From assembly GCF_017573465.1 (NCBI RefSeq), contig NZ_JAGEPF010000020.1, forward strand, positions 175,487-239,486: a DNA stretch of 64,000 nucleotides. The letters run 5' to 3'. This document shows, in pieces, positions 18,029-26,919 of this stretch (positions are counted from its first letter, which is position 1; every line of letters begins with the position of its first letter). A program made the translations under genes and the position numbers. The notes beneath the pieces are model-generated. The model worked only from the letters and a program-made list of their open reading frames with translations, was not told where the DNA came from and made no database searches. Source of the DNA: Actinomadura violacea (GTDB taxonomy: Bacteria; Actinomycetota; Actinomycetes; Streptosporangiales; Streptosporangiaceae).

Positions 18029-18105
18029 ATATCCCCCAGGGGGGCGACCCCCTGGAACCCCCGATGCGGGGGCTCCGCCCCCGCGCCCCCTGCCCCCTGC
18101 CGGTT
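18029..18105. repeat. GC-rich intergenic hairpin repeat, copy 1
   Basis: CCCCCAGGGGGGCGACCCCC followed by TGGAACCCCC and a GCGGGGGCTCCGCCCCCGC hairpin. Related sequences occur at about 28902-28931 and 52791-52905. All lie just outside the 3' end of a gene. Confidence 0.65.
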
Positions 18106-18117
18106 GCGGTCGGCGGG

Positions 18118-18771
18118 TTACGCGCGCGATTCGCCGAGACCGGCTTCGCGGGCGAGGACGATGGCCTGGGCGCGGTCGGCGACGTGCAGCTTCATGAAGA
18201 TGTTCGACACGTGGTTGCGGACGGTCTTCTGGCTGAGGAACAGCGTGGCGGCGATCTCGGCGTTGCTGCGGCCCTGCGCGATCAGTTCGAGGACCTCCCG
18301 TTCCCGCTCGGTGAGCTGCGGGAACGCGGCCTGGCGCGGGTCGGGCATGTCGGTGAAGTAGGCGAGGACGCGGCGGGCGATCTCCGGCCCGTAGATGGCC
18401 TCGCCGGCCGCGACGGCCCGCACCGCCCGCGCGATCTCCTCGGCGCCGGACTCCTTCAGCAGGTAGCCGCGGGCGCCCGCGCGCATCGCGTTGAACACCG
18501 AGTCGTCGTCGCGGAACATGGTCAGCACCAGCACCCCGATGCGGGGGCTGGTGCGGGTGATGGTCCGGGTGGCCTCGATGCCGTTGCCGCCGGGCATGTG
18601 CAGGTCCATCACGACGACGTCGGGCTGCAGTTCGGCGGCCATCCGCACCGCGTCGGGGCCGCATTCGGCCTCGCCGACGACCTCCACGCCCAGCGCCTGC
18701 AGCAGGCCCTTCAGCCCCTGCCGGAACACCGGGTGGTCGTCGGTGATGAGGACCCGGATCGCGTCCGTCAT
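18118..18771 (-). CDS. NarL/FixJ response regulator
   Basis: 217 residues. The receiver has D11-D12 (LITDDHPVFRQGL), phospho-acceptor Asp56 in VVVMDLHMPGGNG, and Lys in YLLKESG. The LuxR-type HTH is LTEREREVLELIAQGRSNAEIAATLFLSQKTVRNHVSNIF. ATG start. It follows the kinase gene by 21 bp on the same strand and should be its partner. Output genes are not evident nearby. Confidence 0.94.
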   Translation of the reverse strand: MTDAIRVLITDDHPVFRQGLKGLLQALGVEVVGEAECGPDAVRMAAELQPDVVVMDLHMPGGNGIEATRTITRTSPRIGVLVLTMFRDDDSVFNAMRAGARGYLLKESGAEEIARAVRAVAAGEAIYGPEIARRVLAYFTDMPDPRQAAFPQLTEREREVLELIAQGRSNAEIAATLFLSQKTVRNHVSNIFMKLHVADRAQAIVLAREAGLGESRA

Positions 18772-18792
18772 CGGCGGCCTCCGCTCACCTGC

Positions 18793-19593
18793 TCAGGGGT
18801 GCCCGCTCCGGCGTCCGGGCGGAGCACGATGGTACCCGGCGGCGCCGGGCGCGGGCAGGGGCAGCCGGGCCGACACGACGGTCCCGCCGCCGGGCCGCGA
18901 GGTGACGGTGCATCCGCCGCCGAGCTCGGCCGCCCACTCCTTCATCGAGGCCAGCCCGCGGCGCGGCCTCGGCCGGTCGCCGCCTCGGGCCGCGTCGGGC
19001 ATCCCGGGGCCGGTGTCGGCGACCGTCAGGTGCAGGTCGGCGTCGCGGCGCAGCAGCACCATCGCGGTGCTGGCGGGCGCGTGCAGCCGGACGTTCGTCA
19101 GCGCCTCCTGGACGATCCGGTACGCGGCGACCTCGACGGCGGCGGGCAGTTCGGCGGGCCCGCCGTCGAACCGGACGTCCACCCGCTCGGCGCAGCCCTC
19201 CGCGAACGACTCGATGGCGGCGACGAGGCCGAGGTCGTCCAGCGCGGGCGGGCGCAGGCCGTGCGCGAGGTCGCGGATCTCGCCGACGGCGCCGGCGAGC
19301 CGGTCCCGGACGTCGGCGAGCAGCGGGTCGGTCCGCTCGGGCTCGGCGGCGAGGGTGATGCGCGCCGCGTCCAGCGACATGGCGAGGCTGGCGAGGGTCG
19401 GGCCGAGCCCGTCGTGCAGATCGTGCCGGAGCCGGCGGCGCTCCTCCTCGCGGCTGGCGAGGATCCGCTCGCGGGAGCGCTGCAGGTCGCGGGTGAGGCG
19501 CAGCAGGTGCGGGATCGCCGCGGCGTGCGCCGCGACCGCTCCCGCGGCGAACGCGCCGGCCACCACGGCGGTGCGCGCCACTACCGCTCGCAT
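18793..19593 (-). CDS. Short sensor histidine kinase (HisKA_3)
   Basis: 266 residues from the ATG at 19593 (MRAVVARTAV), which has GGGAGA nine bases upstream; an in-frame start at 19641 would add 16 residues. One N-terminal hydrophobic segment (VVAGAFAAGAVAAHAAAI) is the only membrane part. A coiled linker follows, then LRHDLHDGLGPTLASLAMS with the phospho-acceptor His, and HATPase_c with EALTNVRLHA and DTGPGMPDA. No large extracellular sensor is present, so the signal may be sensed in the membrane or by another protein. Confidence 0.9.
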   Translation of the reverse strand: MRAVVARTAVVAGAFAAGAVAAHAAAIPHLLRLTRDLQRSRERILASREEERRRLRHDLHDGLGPTLASLAMSLDAARITLAAEPERTDPLLADVRDRLAGAVGEIRDLAHGLRPPALDDLGLVAAIESFAEGCAERVDVRFDGGPAELPAAVEVAAYRIVQEALTNVRLHAPASTAMVLLRRDADLHLTVADTGPGMPDAARGGDRPRPRRGLASMKEWAAELGGGCTVTSRPGGGTVVSARLPLPAPGAAGYHRAPPGRRSGHP

Positions 19594-19766
19594 CCCGTCC
19601 CATCTCCCTTCGCCCCGGTGTCGCGGGCGTCTCGGCATCACCCTTTCCGTGGAGGCGACCCGGTGTCAGGTGACCTGTGTCCCGTCCGCGGCGGGAAAAC
19701 GCTCTCTGGACGGGGGAGGCGGGGGCGGACCTCGCGGGGCGGGCCGTGGGACCGGCGCGGTCCCCG

Positions 19767-19783
19767 TAGAATTGTTGGCCGTG
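19767..19783 (+). promoter_or_regulatory. Candidate leaderless promoter of valS
   Basis: TAGAAT at 19767-19772 is a good actinobacterial -10. It ends only eight bases before the valS GTG, and no ribosome-binding site is present. Transcription would start at or next to the initiation codon. The -35 is weak. Confidence 0.5.
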
Positions 19784-22402
19784 ACACAGCCCAGCAGTGA
19801 GCGCGGCCAGGGGGCCGCCGCGGACGTCGACCTGCCCACCCAGTACCGACCGGCCGATGTCGAGGGCCGGCTCTACGAGCGGTGGGTATCGGCGGGGCTG
19901 TTCACCGCAGACCCGTCCCGCGACCCGTCCCGGCCCGCGTACTCGATCGTGATCCCGCCGCCGAACGTCACCGGTTCGCTGCACATGGGGCACGCCCTCG
20001 ACCACTCGATCCAGGACACCCTCGTCCGGCGCCGCCGGATGCAGGGGTACGAGACCGCGTGGATCCCCGGCATGGACCACGCGGGCATCGCCACGCAGAA
20101 CGTCGTGGAGCGGGAGCTGGCCAAGGAGGGCCTGTCCCGGCACGACCTCGGCCGCGAGGCGTTCGTCGAGCGGGTGTGGAAGTGGAAGGGCGAGTCCGGC
20201 GGCCGGATCCTCGGCCAGATGCGGCGGCTCGGCGACTCCGTCGACTGGACGCGCGAGGCGTTCACGATGGACGACCAGCGCGCCCGCGCCGTCCGCACGA
20301 TCTTCAAGCGGCTGTTCGACGACGGGCTGATCTACCGCGCCGAGCGCATCATCAACTGGTGCCCGCGCTGCCTGACGGCGCTGTCGGACATCGAGGTCGA
20401 GCACGAGGACGTCGACGGCGAGCTGGTGTCGATCCGGTACGGCTCGGGCGACGACGAGCTCGTCGTGGCGACGACGCGGGCGGAGACGATGCTCGGCGAC
20501 ACCGCCGTGGCCGTCCATCCGGACGACGAGCGGTACGCGCACATGGTCGGCCGGGAGATCGAGCTGCCGCTGACGGGGCGCCGCATCCCGGTCGTCGCCG
20601 ACGAGCACGTCGACCCTGCGTTCGGCACCGGCGCGGTCAAGGTGACCCCGGCGCACGACCCGAACGACTTCGAGATCGGCCGCCGGCACTCGCTGCCTTC
20701 GATGTCGGTGATGGACGAGCGGGGCGTGGTGACGGCGTCCGGCCCGTTCGAGGGCCTGGACCGGTTCGAGGCGCGTCCGGCGGTCGTGGCGGCGCTGCGC
20801 GAGCAGGGCCGGATCGTCAAGGAGATCCGGCCGTACGAGCACTCGGTCGGGCACTGCCAGCGCTGCTCCACGGTGGTGGAGCCGCGGGTGTCGCTGCAGT
20901 GGTTCGTGAAGGTGGAGCCGCTGGCGAGGGCCGCGGGCGACGCGGTCCGCGACGGCCGGGTGGCGATCCACCCGCCGGAGATGGCGTCCCGCTACTTCGA
21001 GTGGGTCGACAACATGCACGACTGGTGCATCAGCCGGCAGCTGTGGTGGGGCCACCGCATCCCGGTCTGGTACGGCCCGGACGGCGAGACCGCCTGCCCC
21101 GGCCCGGACGAGGAGCCGCCCGCCGGGTGGACGCAGGACGCCGACGTGCTGGACACCTGGTTCTCCTCGGCGCTGTGGCCGTTCTCGACGCTCGGCTGGC
21201 CGGACAAGACGCCGGAGCTGGAGCGCTTCTACCCGACGTCGGTGCTGGTCACCGGGTACGACATCCTGTTCTTCTGGGTCGCCCGGATGATGATGTTCGG
21301 GCTGTACGCGATGGACGGCGCCGAGCCGTTCAAGACGATCGCCCTGCACGGGATGGTCCGCGACCAGCACGGCAAGAAGATGTCCAAGTCGTTCGGCAAC
21401 GTCGTCGACCCGCTCGACTGGATCGAGCGGTACGGGGCGGACGCGACGCGGTTCACGCTGATGCGCGGCGCGAACCCGGGCGGCGACGTCCCGGTGGCGG
21501 AGGAGTGGGCGCAGGGCTCGCGCAACTTCTGCAACAAGCTGTGGAACGCGACCCGGTTCGCGATGATCAACGGTGCGCACGTCCGCGGCGATGTTCCCGC
21601 CGAGCTCACGACGGTGGACCGGTGGATCCTGTCGCGGCTGCACGCGGTCATCGCGGAGGTCGACGCGCAGCTGGAGTCGTTCGACTTCGCCAAGGCGTGC
21701 GAGACGCTCTACCACTTCGCGTGGGACGAGGTCTGCGACTGGTACGTGGAGCTGGCGAAGGTCCAGCTCGCGGACGAGCGCGCCGAGGCGACGCGCCGCG
21801 TGCTCGGCGAGGTGCTCGACAACCTGCTGCGGCTGCTGCACCCGGTGGTCCCGTTCGTCACCGAGGAGCTGTGGACGTCGCTGACCGGCGCCGGCACGCT
21901 CGTGACGGCGCCGTGGCCGGCCGCCGAGGCGGCGCGCGCCGACCGGGACGCCGAGGCGGTCGTGGAGTCGCTGCAGCGGCTCGTCACCGAGGTCCGCCGG
22001 TTCCGCGCCGACCAGGGGCTCAAGCCGGGCCAGAAGGTCGCCGCGGCGCTGGAGTGGGGCGGGTCGCCGCTCGCCCCGCATGAGGAGGGCGTCCGCGCCC
22101 TGCTGCGGCTGACCGCGCCGGGCGACGGCTTCGCGGCCACCGCGTCGCTGCCGGTCGAGGGCGTCACGGTCCGGCTGGACACCGCCGGCGTGATCGACGT
22201 CGCGGCGGAGCGCAAGCGGCTCGACAAGGACCTCGCGGCGGCGCGCAAGGAGGCCGACCAGGCGCGGCGCAAGCTCGGCAACGAGGCGTTCATGGCGAAG
22301 GCCCCCGAGGCCGTCGTCGCCAAGAACCGCGACCGGCTGGCGCAGTCGGAGGCGGCCATCGAGCGGCTGGAGGCGCAGCTCGCGGCGCTGCCGCCGGCCT
22401 GA
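19781..22402 (+). CDS. valS: Valyl-tRNA synthetase
   Basis: 873 residues. Class I synthetase signatures are HMGH in PPNVTGSLHMGHALDH (about residues 66-69) and KMSKS in GKKMSKSFGN (about 530). The CP1 editing domain (ATTRAETMLGDTAVAVHPDD), zinc-like Cys motifs (NWCPRC, HCQRC), the anticodon domain and the C-terminal coiled-coil arm (ERKRLDKDLAAARKEADQ) are all present. It charges tRNA-Val. The GTG at 19781 begins VTQPSSERG, immediately after a -10-like TAGAAT, so the mRNA may be leaderless. No T-box is seen. Confidence 0.97.
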   Translation: MTQPSSERGQGAAADVDLPTQYRPADVEGRLYERWVSAGLFTADPSRDPSRPAYSIVIPPPNVTGSLHMGHALDHSIQDTLVRRRRMQGYETAWIPGMDHAGIATQNVVERELAKEGLSRHDLGREAFVERVWKWKGESGGRILGQMRRLGDSVDWTREAFTMDDQRARAVRTIFKRLFDDGLIYRAERIINWCPRCLTALSDIEVEHEDVDGELVSIRYGSGDDELVVATTRAETMLGDTAVAVHPDDERYAHMVGREIELPLTGRRIPVVADEHVDPAFGTGAVKVTPAHDPNDFEIGRRHSLPSMSVMDERGVVTASGPFEGLDRFEARPAVVAALREQGRIVKEIRPYEHSVGHCQRCSTVVEPRVSLQWFVKVEPLARAAGDAVRDGRVAIHPPEMASRYFEWVDNMHDWCISRQLWWGHRIPVWYGPDGETACPGPDEEPPAGWTQDADVLDTWFSSALWPFSTLGWPDKTPELERFYPTSVLVTGYDILFFWVARMMMFGLYAMDGAEPFKTIALHGMVRDQHGKKMSKSFGNVVDPLDWIERYGADATRFTLMRGANPGGDVPVAEEWAQGSRNFCNKLWNATRFAMINGAHVRGDVPAELTTVDRWILSRLHAVIAEVDAQLESFDFAKACETLYHFAWDEVCDWYVELAKVQLADERAEATRRVLGEVLDNLLRLLHPVVPFVTEELWTSLTGAGTLVTAPWPAAEAARADRDAEAVVESLQRLVTEVRRFRADQGLKPGQKVAAALEWGGSPLAPHEEGVRALLRLTAPGDGFAATASLPVEGVTVRLDTAGVIDVAAERKRLDKDLAAARKEADQARRKLGNEAFMAKAPEAVVAKNRDRLAQSEAAIERLEAQLAALPPA

Positions 22403-22744
22403 GCGCGGCGCGGTCCGGCGGTGCCCACGGTCGAAGCACTTGTGTTTCCCGCTATGGACGATGCGGCGGTCCGGTACTGTCTTCGTGTCCGCTCGTGAGC
22501 CTGGAAGGCACGAACCGGCTTGCCGGGGAAACGGTTCAGATGGCCTTGATCGCGTGGATGTCGCTGGGTTCGTCCCAGCGTGGGGCCCGGTCAACGGTCC
22601 CGCGCCGCGGGTTCGCGGCGGATGTGACTGCGCGCGCGGCAGCCGGCCGCGCCGGAGAGCATGAATCGGTGTGGCCGGCTGAGGCGACGAGCCCGGTCGT
22701 TCGCGGCCGACAAGTTGACGCGGTACGGAATCCTCGGGAGTGAA
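22403..22744. other. Non-coding gap between valS and repeat-bearing membrane protein
   Basis: 342 bp without a convincing gene. A TACTGT -10 candidate lies at 22485-22490. TTGACG occurs at about 22714, and CGGGAG just before the downstream ATG can act as the ribosome site. Several short GC hairpins are present; no tRNA fold was recognised. Confidence 0.4.
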
Positions 22745-23731
22745 ATGGCCGAACCACCCTCCCGCCCTGGTGTGCCGGGCGACGAACCCAGCCGCCGGAA
22801 GGTCGATGAGGACGGCAGGGCGCCCGAGGATTTCGCTGTCGCCCCGGCGCCCTGGGGGACCTCGCCGCCGTGGTGGTCGGCGGAGGCCGCGGACGGGACG
22901 GGACCACAGATGATCGCGAACGGAACCGGGGGGCATCCGCTCCCGAACGGCACGGGCGGGCACCCGATCCCGAACGGCACCGGCCCGATCGCCCTGCCGA
23001 ACGGCACCGGGCCGATCGCACTGGTGGACGGGACCGGCCCGCACGCGATGCCGGCGCCGCTCGGCGCGGCCCCCCTCGGCGCGGCTCCGCTCGGCTCCGC
23101 CCTCCCGGGCCCGGCGGAGCCGGTACGCGAGCGCAGGCAGGTCTCCGGGCTGCTGCTCGGCGCCGGGATCGGCGTGGCGCTGGTCGCCGTGCTGCTGGTC
23201 GGCCTCCTGGCGTTCAAGCCGGACGGCCCGGTCGCGGGGAACGGCGGGAAGGGCGGGCTGTCCACGGCGTCCAGCCGGCGGATCACCGCGGTTCCGCGCG
23301 CCGGCGGGATGACCAAGGACGCGACCGCGCCCGCGGCCGCGGCGGCGTTCCCGTTCGTCATGGCGGCCGTGCGGGGGGCCGGCGTCCCGGCTTCCCCTAA
23401 CGGCTCGGCGGTGTACACCGACCCGCTCGGGCGCACGAGCGTGCTGTTCGTCGGCGGGACGGGCGCGGTGGGCGATCCGGCCGCGTACCTGCGCAAGCTG
23501 CGGCCCAGCACGTTCATCTCCGGCGGGCAGGGCAACCCGGGGCAGAACGGCGGCCGGGCCGAGTGCGGGACGTTCGCGGTGCTGGCCGAGACTCACACGT
23601 ACTGCGCGTGGGCGACCCGCGACTCCTACGGGGTCGTCGCGTCCGAGCGGCCGACCGTGAACCCCGACTTCTCGCTGATGGACGACGTCATGCGCCGGAT
23701 CCGGAAGGACGTCGAGAAGCCGGCACGGTAG
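22745..23731 (+). CDS. Single-pass membrane protein with nonapeptide repeats, unknown function
   Basis: 328 residues, family not recognised. Residues about 50-103 are six nine-residue units of the form (N/D)-G-T-G-(P/G)-x-x-x-(P/A/V), followed by three PLGAA units. A transmembrane helix lies at about 136-156 (GLLLGAGIGVALVAVLLVGLLAF). The C-terminal about 170 residues are probably outside the cell, with a Cys pair (AECGTF ... HTYCAW). The N-terminus is acidic and Pro-rich. GGGAG precedes the ATG. Its 3' end overlaps the convergent FolC-like gene by 44 bp. Confidence 0.8.
   Translation: MAEPPSRPGVPGDEPSRRKVDEDGRAPEDFAVAPAPWGTSPPWWSAEAADGTGPQMIANGTGGHPLPNGTGGHPIPNGTGPIALPNGTGPIALVDGTGPHAMPAPLGAAPLGAAPLGSALPGPAEPVRERRQVSGLLLGAGIGVALVAVLLVGLLAFKPDGPVAGNGGKGGLSTASSRRITAVPRAGGMTKDATAPAAAAAFPFVMAAVRGAGVPASPNGSAVYTDPLGRTSVLFVGGTGAVGDPAAYLRKLRPSTFISGGQGNPGQNGGRAECGTFAVLAETHTYCAWATRDSYGVVASERPTVNPDFSLMDDVMRRIRKDVEKPAR
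22892..23053 (+). repeat. Six 27-bp tandem repeats
   Basis: 162 bp made of exactly six 27-bp units, each coding for a nonapeptide beginning Asn/Asp-Gly-Thr-Gly. Units 2-3 and 4-5 are the most alike, which suggests stepwise duplication. The codon frame is strictly kept. Confidence 0.85.
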
Positions 23732-24923
23732 CCGGCGGGAGGAACAGCCGCTCGGTGCCGGCGTCGATCCGGTCGAGGACCAGCCCGGTGAAGTAGACGG
23801 TGCCGAGCACGGCCACCCGGTGCCCGAGCGTGGCGAGCGCCTCCGGGGTGACGGCGCCGGCGCCGACGACGTCCCAGGCCGGCGGCAGCGGCCGGGTGAA
23901 GCGCAGGTGCGGCTGCGGCAGCCGGACGTAGGTGACGGGCAGGTCGCCGAGCGCGCGGACGGCCCCGTCGAGGTCCTTGTGGTCGGGCAGGCAGACGACG
24001 GCGTGGTCGATCTCGCCCCAGCGGTCCCAGGCGGCGGCGAGCGCGGCGGCGACGCCCGTCCCGTCGATGGCGGAGTCGATGAGCAGCGTGGTGGCCGTCC
24101 CGGGCACGGTGTGCCAGGACATGCGCCCCGGCAGCACGACCGTGGACAGCACCGCCCGCAGCGTCTCCTCCGGTGGATCGCCGCCGGTGAGGCGGCGGGC
24201 GGCGGTGATCCCGGTGGCGGCGGCCGCGCGGCCGAGCCCGGCGGGCAGCAGTCCGGCGGGGGCGCCGCCGTCGCCCGCGTACTCGACCGGCCCGAGGACG
24301 TCCGCGACGTCGGGGGACTGGGGCGCCGACACGATCCGCGCGCCCGGCCCGGCCACGCCGCGCTTCTCCGCGGCGATCTCCGCGGGCGTGCCGCCGAGCA
24401 CCCCGGCGTGTTCGAGGAACACCGGCGTGATCGCGACCACGTCCGGCGGGAACAGCGAGACCTCGTCGGACCGGCCGCCCATCCCGGCCTCCAGGACCAG
24501 CACGTCGGCGCCGGTCCGGCGCGCGTGCAGGACGCCCGCCAGCGTGAACAGCCCGGACGGCGACAGGTAGCCGTCCACCGGCGGCCCCAGCTCCGCCATG
24601 GCCGTGTCCAGCAGATCGTCGAGGTGCGCGAGTTCCGGCTCGGAGACGGCCTGGCCGTCGATCCTGATCCGGTCGCGGTTGGTGCGCAGGCCGGGGCTGG
24701 TGACGGTGCACACGCGCAGGCCCGAGGCGGCGAGGAACGCCGACGCGTACGTCGCCGCCGTCCCCTTGCCCTTGGACCCGACGACGGTCAGCACCGGCAC
24801 GCCGGGGGACAGGACGTCGAGCGCCTCCGCCAACTCGCGCGCGCGGGCGAGGCTGCGCGTCTCGCCCGGACGACGCCGCTCCCATTCCCGGAAGAAAACC
24901 TCGTCAGCCCGCATACCCTCCAT
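23688..24923 (-). CDS. FolC-like Mur ligase paralogue
   Basis: 411 residues with the folylpolyglutamate synthase plan. The P-loop is VVGSKGKGTAATYASAFL (standard FolC has GTNGKGS). TVTSPGLRTNRDRIRIDG and VLEAGMGGRSDEVSLF match the FolC omega and catalytic regions, and the C-terminal domain has LIDSAIDGTG where FolC has LDGAHNP. The His of that HNP motif is missing, so the reaction may differ from glutamate addition to folate. The ATG at 24923 has GGAG seven bases upstream. It is head-to-head with true folC across 73 bp. Confidence 0.85.
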   Translation of the reverse strand: MEGMRADEVFFREWERRRPGETRSLARARELAEALDVLSPGVPVLTVVGSKGKGTAATYASAFLAASGLRVCTVTSPGLRTNRDRIRIDGQAVSEPELAHLDDLLDTAMAELGPPVDGYLSPSGLFTLAGVLHARRTGADVLVLEAGMGGRSDEVSLFPPDVVAITPVFLEHAGVLGGTPAEIAAEKRGVAGPGARIVSAPQSPDVADVLGPVEYAGDGGAPAGLLPAGLGRAAAATGITAARRLTGGDPPEETLRAVLSTVVLPGRMSWHTVPGTATTLLIDSAIDGTGVAAALAAAWDRWGEIDHAVVCLPDHKDLDGAVRALGDLPVTYVRLPQPHLRFTRPLPPAWDVVGAGAVTPEALATLGHRVAVLGTVYFTGLVLDRIDAGTERLFLPPATVPASRRPSGSGA

Positions 24924-24984
24924 GCTTCCACTCCGCGCGCCCCCGCCCGCCACGGGTGCGGACGGGGCGCCCGGTGGCGGCGGA

Positions 24985-24999
24985 TAGGCTCTCACCGTG
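24985..24999 (+). promoter_or_regulatory. Candidate leaderless promoter of folC
   Basis: TAGGCT at 24985-24990 is followed by only six bases and then the folC GTG, with no ribosome-binding site. The spacing fits a leaderless transcript. Confidence 0.5.
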
Positions 25000-26418
25000 A
25001 GCCAGGCAACCGAGCCGCTCGACTACCGCGGCGCCGTGAACGCGATCATGAGCCGGGGCGTCGAGTGGGAGATCGACCCGACCCTCGACCGGATCCGCGA
25101 CCTCGTGGACGTCCTGGGCGAGCCGCACCGCGCGTACCCGGTGGTCCACGTCGCGGGCACCAACGGCAAGTCCAGCACGGCGCGGCTGATCGAGTCGCTG
25201 CTGCGCGAGCGCGGCCTCCGCACCGGGCTGTACACCAGCCCCGAGATGACGACGCTGCGCGAGCGGATCGCGATCGACGGGGAGCCGATCAGCGAGGAGC
25301 GGTTCGCCGAGGCGTTCCAGGACGTGCTGCCCTACGTGCAGCTGATCGACGGCAAGAACGAGGTGCCGCTGTCGTTCTTCGAGGTCCTCACCGCGATGGC
25401 GTTCGCCGCGTTCGCGGACGCGCCCGTCGACGTGGCGGTGGTCGAGGTCGGCATGGGCGGCACGTGGGACGCCACGAACGTCGCCGACGGCACGGTCGCC
25501 GTCGTCACCCCGATCGGCCTGGACCACACCCGCTACCTGGGCGACACCATCGAGGAGATCGCCGGGGAGAAGGCGGGGATCATCAAGCCGGGCTCCGTCG
25601 CGGTGCTGTCCCAGCAGTCCGTCGAGGCGGCCGAGGTGCTGCTGCGGCGGGTCGTGGAGACCGGCGCCGCCGTGGTGCGCGAGGGCATCGAGTACGGCGT
25701 GCTGGACCGGGACGTCGCGGTCGGCGGCCAGATGATCAGCCTGCGCGGCCTGCACGGCTCCTACGACCAGGTCTTCCTGCCGCTGTTCGGCGAGCACCAG
25801 GCGAGCAACGCGGCGACCGCGCTGGCCGCCGTCGAGGCGTTCGCCAGCGGCGCGCCGACCCGGGGGGAGGTCGCGCTGGAGGCGGCCACCCGGATCGCGC
25901 CCGGCGAGGCGTTCCTCGGCGGCGAGGAGGGCCAGCTCGATCCGGCCCTCGTGCGCAGCGGGTTCGCCAAGGCGGCGTCGCCGGGGCGGCTGGAGGTCGC
26001 GCGGACCGGGCCGACCGTGCTGCTGGACGCGGCGCACAACCCGGCGGGGATGGCGGCGACCGTCGCCACCGTCACCGAGTCGTTCGGCTTCACCCGGCTC
26101 GTCGGCGTGCTCGCCGTCGCCGCGGACAAGGACGTCGCCGGGGTCCTCGACCAGCTCGAACCGGTGCTGGCCGAGCTGGTGGTGAGCCGCAACTCCTCGC
26201 CGCGCTCGCTGCCGCCCGAGGAGCTGGCGGAGCTCGCCGAGGGGATCTTCGGCCCGGAGCGGGTGCACGTCGCCGAGCGGCTGGACGACGCGATCGACCG
26301 CGCGATCGGGCTCGCCGAGGAGACCGGCGAGTACCGCGGCGCCGGCGTCCTGATCACCGGTTCGGTGGTCACCGCGGGCGACGCCAGGACACTGCTGCGG
26401 GTCGAGGAGGGCCGGTGA
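24997..26418 (+). CDS. folC: Bifunctional folylpolyglutamate synthase / dihydrofolate synthase
   Basis: 473 residues. The P-loop is HVAGTNGKSSTARLIESLL, the folate-site region YTSPEMTTLRERIAIDG, the metal/catalytic motif VVEVGMGGTWDATNV, and LLDAAHNPAGM in the ligase C-domain. It adds glutamates to tetrahydrofolates and may also make dihydrofolate from dihydropteroate. GTG start. Its stop overlaps the DUF4233 start (GTGA). Compared with the divergent paralogue, it keeps the canonical GTNGK and HNP residues. Confidence 0.95.
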   Translation: MSQATEPLDYRGAVNAIMSRGVEWEIDPTLDRIRDLVDVLGEPHRAYPVVHVAGTNGKSSTARLIESLLRERGLRTGLYTSPEMTTLRERIAIDGEPISEERFAEAFQDVLPYVQLIDGKNEVPLSFFEVLTAMAFAAFADAPVDVAVVEVGMGGTWDATNVADGTVAVVTPIGLDHTRYLGDTIEEIAGEKAGIIKPGSVAVLSQQSVEAAEVLLRRVVETGAAVVREGIEYGVLDRDVAVGGQMISLRGLHGSYDQVFLPLFGEHQASNAATALAAVEAFASGAPTRGEVALEAATRIAPGEAFLGGEEGQLDPALVRSGFAKAASPGRLEVARTGPTVLLDAAHNPAGMAATVATVTESFGFTRLVGVLAVAADKDVAGVLDQLEPVLAELVVSRNSSPRSLPPEELAELAEGIFGPERVHVAERLDDAIDRAIGLAEETGEYRGAGVLITGSVVTAGDARTLLRVEEGR

Positions 26419-26798
26419 CCGCGATGACCGAGGGCACGACTCAGGACGCGGCGGGCGGCGGCCGCAAGGCCGCGGACCCGGTGCGGCGGCTGTACGCCAC
26501 CGTGCTGTCCTGCGAGGCGATCGTGATCGCGCTGGCGATCCCGGTGGCGATCTCGGTGCTGGACGTGCCGGGGGCGACGGCCGGGGCGGTGTGCGGCGGC
26601 CTGGCGGTGGTGTGCCTGCTGATGGCGGGGCTGCTGCGGTTCCGCTGGTCGTTCGCGGCGGGCTCGGTGCTGCAGGTGGCGATCATCGCGACCGGGTTCA
26701 TGGTGCCGGCGATGTTCTTCCTCGGCGCGGTGTTCGGCGCGCTGTGGCTGACGGCCTTTTGGATGGGACGCAAGGTGCGCGGGCTCGCGGCGCGCTAA
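26415..26798 (+). CDS. DUF4233 small membrane protein
   Basis: 127 residues with about four hydrophobic helices (LSCEAIVIALAIPVAISVL, AGAVCGGLAVVCLLMAGLL, FAAGSVLQVAIIATGFMV, AMFFLGAVFGALWLTAFWMG). Proteins of this family are commonly encoded directly after folC in actinobacteria; the role is unknown. The GTG start overlaps the folC stop, so it is translationally coupled. Confidence 0.85.
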   Translation: MTAMTEGTTQDAAGGGRKAADPVRRLYATVLSCEAIVIALAIPVAISVLDVPGATAGAVCGGLAVVCLLMAGLLRFRWSFAAGSVLQVAIIATGFMVPAMFFLGAVFGALWLTAFWMGRKVRGLAAR

Positions 26799-26919
26799 AT
26801 TCACGGGGACGGCATCATTTCCTCCGCCGATCCCCGCGTTCCGCACACCATTAATTCCGACATTCTTCGTTATTGGGAAATAGTGCGTTCGGTGGGGGCG
26901 ACCTCCGAAGGAGCGCGCC

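Noticed and set aside
18785..23596. 1,603-codon open frame on the minus strand across valS and neighbours
   Set aside because: Composition (Arg/His/Pro/Gly) and overlap with valS, an unmistakable gene, mark it as a high-GC artefact.
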